From DATGWF01 sp035299585 (GTDB taxonomy: Bacteria > Actinomycetota > Actinomycetes > Actinomycetales > Microbacteriaceae), in the NCBI GenBank assembly GCA_035299585.1, contig DATGWF010000091.1:1-6496 (forward strand): a stretch of DNA of 6,496 nucleotides, written 5' to 3'. A model generated the notes under the pieces. That model searched no databases. It had not been told where the DNA came from and saw only the letters and a list, made by a program, of their open reading frames with translations. Positions 5,881 through 6,496 of the stretch are shown here, piece after piece. A program made the position numbers and the translations under genes. The stretch's first letter is position 1; every line of letters begins with the position of its first letter.

Positions 5881-6496
5881 ATGCGAACCGTCAGTGGAGC
5901 AATTGTTCTCGTTACCGGAGCAGGGAGTGGCATGGGCCGCTTGTATGCCTTGCGGGCCGCGCGTGAAGGGGCTGCAGCCGTCGTGTTGTGGGATGTCAAC
6001 GCGAGCGCCCTGAGCGAGGTGGCTCGGGAAGTGTCGGAACTCGCGCCGAATACTCGGACAGCACAGTTCGCGGTCGACCTGGCCGACATGGGCGCGATTG
6101 CCAAGGCGGCGCAGCGTGTCCGAAAAGAGGGTCTCGAACCGGACGTGCTCATCAACAACGCCGGCATCGTTCGCGGCAACGAACTGTTCTGGAACACGGA
6201 CTCCGGAGAGGACATTCGCCCAACCATCTTGGTGAACCTGCTCGCACCGATGCTCATCGCACGCGAGTTCCTCCCGGGCATGATTGCCCGCGGCCGCGCC
6301 GCGCGAATCGTCAATATTGCGTCAGCCGCCGGTACCCTCGGGAATCCACGCATGGCTAGCTATGCCGGATCGAAAGCGGGGCTCATCGGATGGAGCGACT
6401 CGATTCGCATCGAGTTGCGACAGAACGGTGCGCGTCGTGTTGCTGTCACGGCCGTCGCCCCGACCTACATTTCAACGGGGATGTTCGCCGGAGCAC
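5881..6496 (+). CDS. Short-chain dehydrogenase/reductase (classical SDR), C-terminus beyond window
   Basis: This is an NAD(P)-dependent oxidoreductase with a Rossmann fold; the substrate is unknown. 205 residues are visible of the usual 250-300. The dinucleotide-binding motif TGAGSGMG is at 12-19. VVLWDV, closing the second strand, follows at about residues 34-39; the acidic residue there suggests NAD(H) preference. NNAG lies at 92-95. The catalytic set is complete: N119 (in VNLLAP), S148 (in NIASAAG), Y161 and K165 (YAGSK). The strand ending VTAVAPTYISTGMF near the edge matches the usual P-x-x-x-x-T stretch after the active site. The GxGR-LYALRAAREGA and VLWDVN style resembles the SDR16C-like group (retinol and 17-beta-hydroxysteroid dehydrogenase relatives), but this is only an impression. 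The ATG at 5881 is chosen because TGAGSGMG then starts at the normal distance. It has no strong ribosome site. It points away from the threonine aldolase gene and shows no evident operon partner inside the window. Confidence 0.9.
   Translation, partial: MRTVSGAIVLVTGAGSGMGRLYALRAAREGAAAVVLWDVNASALSEVAREVSELAPNTRTAQFAVDLADMGAIAKAAQRVRKEGLEPDVLINNAGIVRGNELFWNTDSGEDIRPTILVNLLAPMLIAREFLPGMIARGRAARIVNIASAAGTLGNPRMASYAGSKAGLIGWSDSIRIELRQNGARRVAVTAVAPTYISTGMFAGA

Noticed and set aside
5051..6013. 320-codon plus-strand frame antisense to the threonine aldolase gene and running into the SDR gene
   Set aside because: It overlaps two well-supported genes, and its composition is that of a reverse-strand shadow.
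1..6496. CRISPR array, insertion sequence, tRNA, rRNA or phage genes
   Set aside because: I found no regularly spaced repeats, transposase motifs, terminal inverted repeats or tRNA-like folds, and the whole window is filled by ordinary metabolic genes.

Overview
The window reads as chromosomal DNA from a moderately high-GC Gram-positive bacterium, probably an actinomycete of the Micrococcales/Microbacteriaceae kind. This rests on strong GGAGG-type ribosome sites, a GTG start, tight gene packing and the general look of the proteins. It is an inference, not a phylogenetic result.

Layout: The left 2.7 kb is one tightly coupled minus-strand operon: a GntR/FCD-family regulator (2691 to 2023), then prpD, 2-methylcitrate dehydratase (2026 to 491), then prpB, methylisocitrate lyase (491 to the left edge, truncated after 163 residues). 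The regulator and prpD overlap by 4 bases (ATGA); prpD and prpB overlap by 1 base (TAATG). Divergently, on the plus strand, prpE (propionyl-CoA synthetase, 2877-4775) runs away from the regulator. Its stop overlaps by 4 bases the stop of a convergent L-threonine aldolase gene (5830 to 4772, minus). After a 50-bp gap, a short-chain dehydrogenase/reductase gene starts at 5881 on the plus strand and runs off the right edge.

How the genes work together: PrpE activates propionate to propionyl-CoA. A 2-methylcitrate synthase (PrpC), not in the window but plausibly just beyond the left edge, would condense it with oxaloacetate. PrpD dehydrates 2-methylcitrate, and PrpB cleaves 2-methylisocitrate to pyruvate and succinate. 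The regulator that opens the operon is the obvious candidate for local control. The threonine aldolase and SDR genes show no clear pathway link to propionate.

The most interesting signal is the 185-bp divergent control region (2692-2876). It holds two identical, inverted copies of an 11-bp element containing the palindrome TGTATACA, with centres exactly 63 bp apart (six turns of B-DNA). Each overlaps a candidate -10 box, and each is preceded at the same distance by TTGCGA. The two promoters are therefore mirror images about position 2780, suggesting a single regulator switching both transcription units, perhaps through a loop. I see no mobile element, CRISPR array, RNA gene or wholly novel system.
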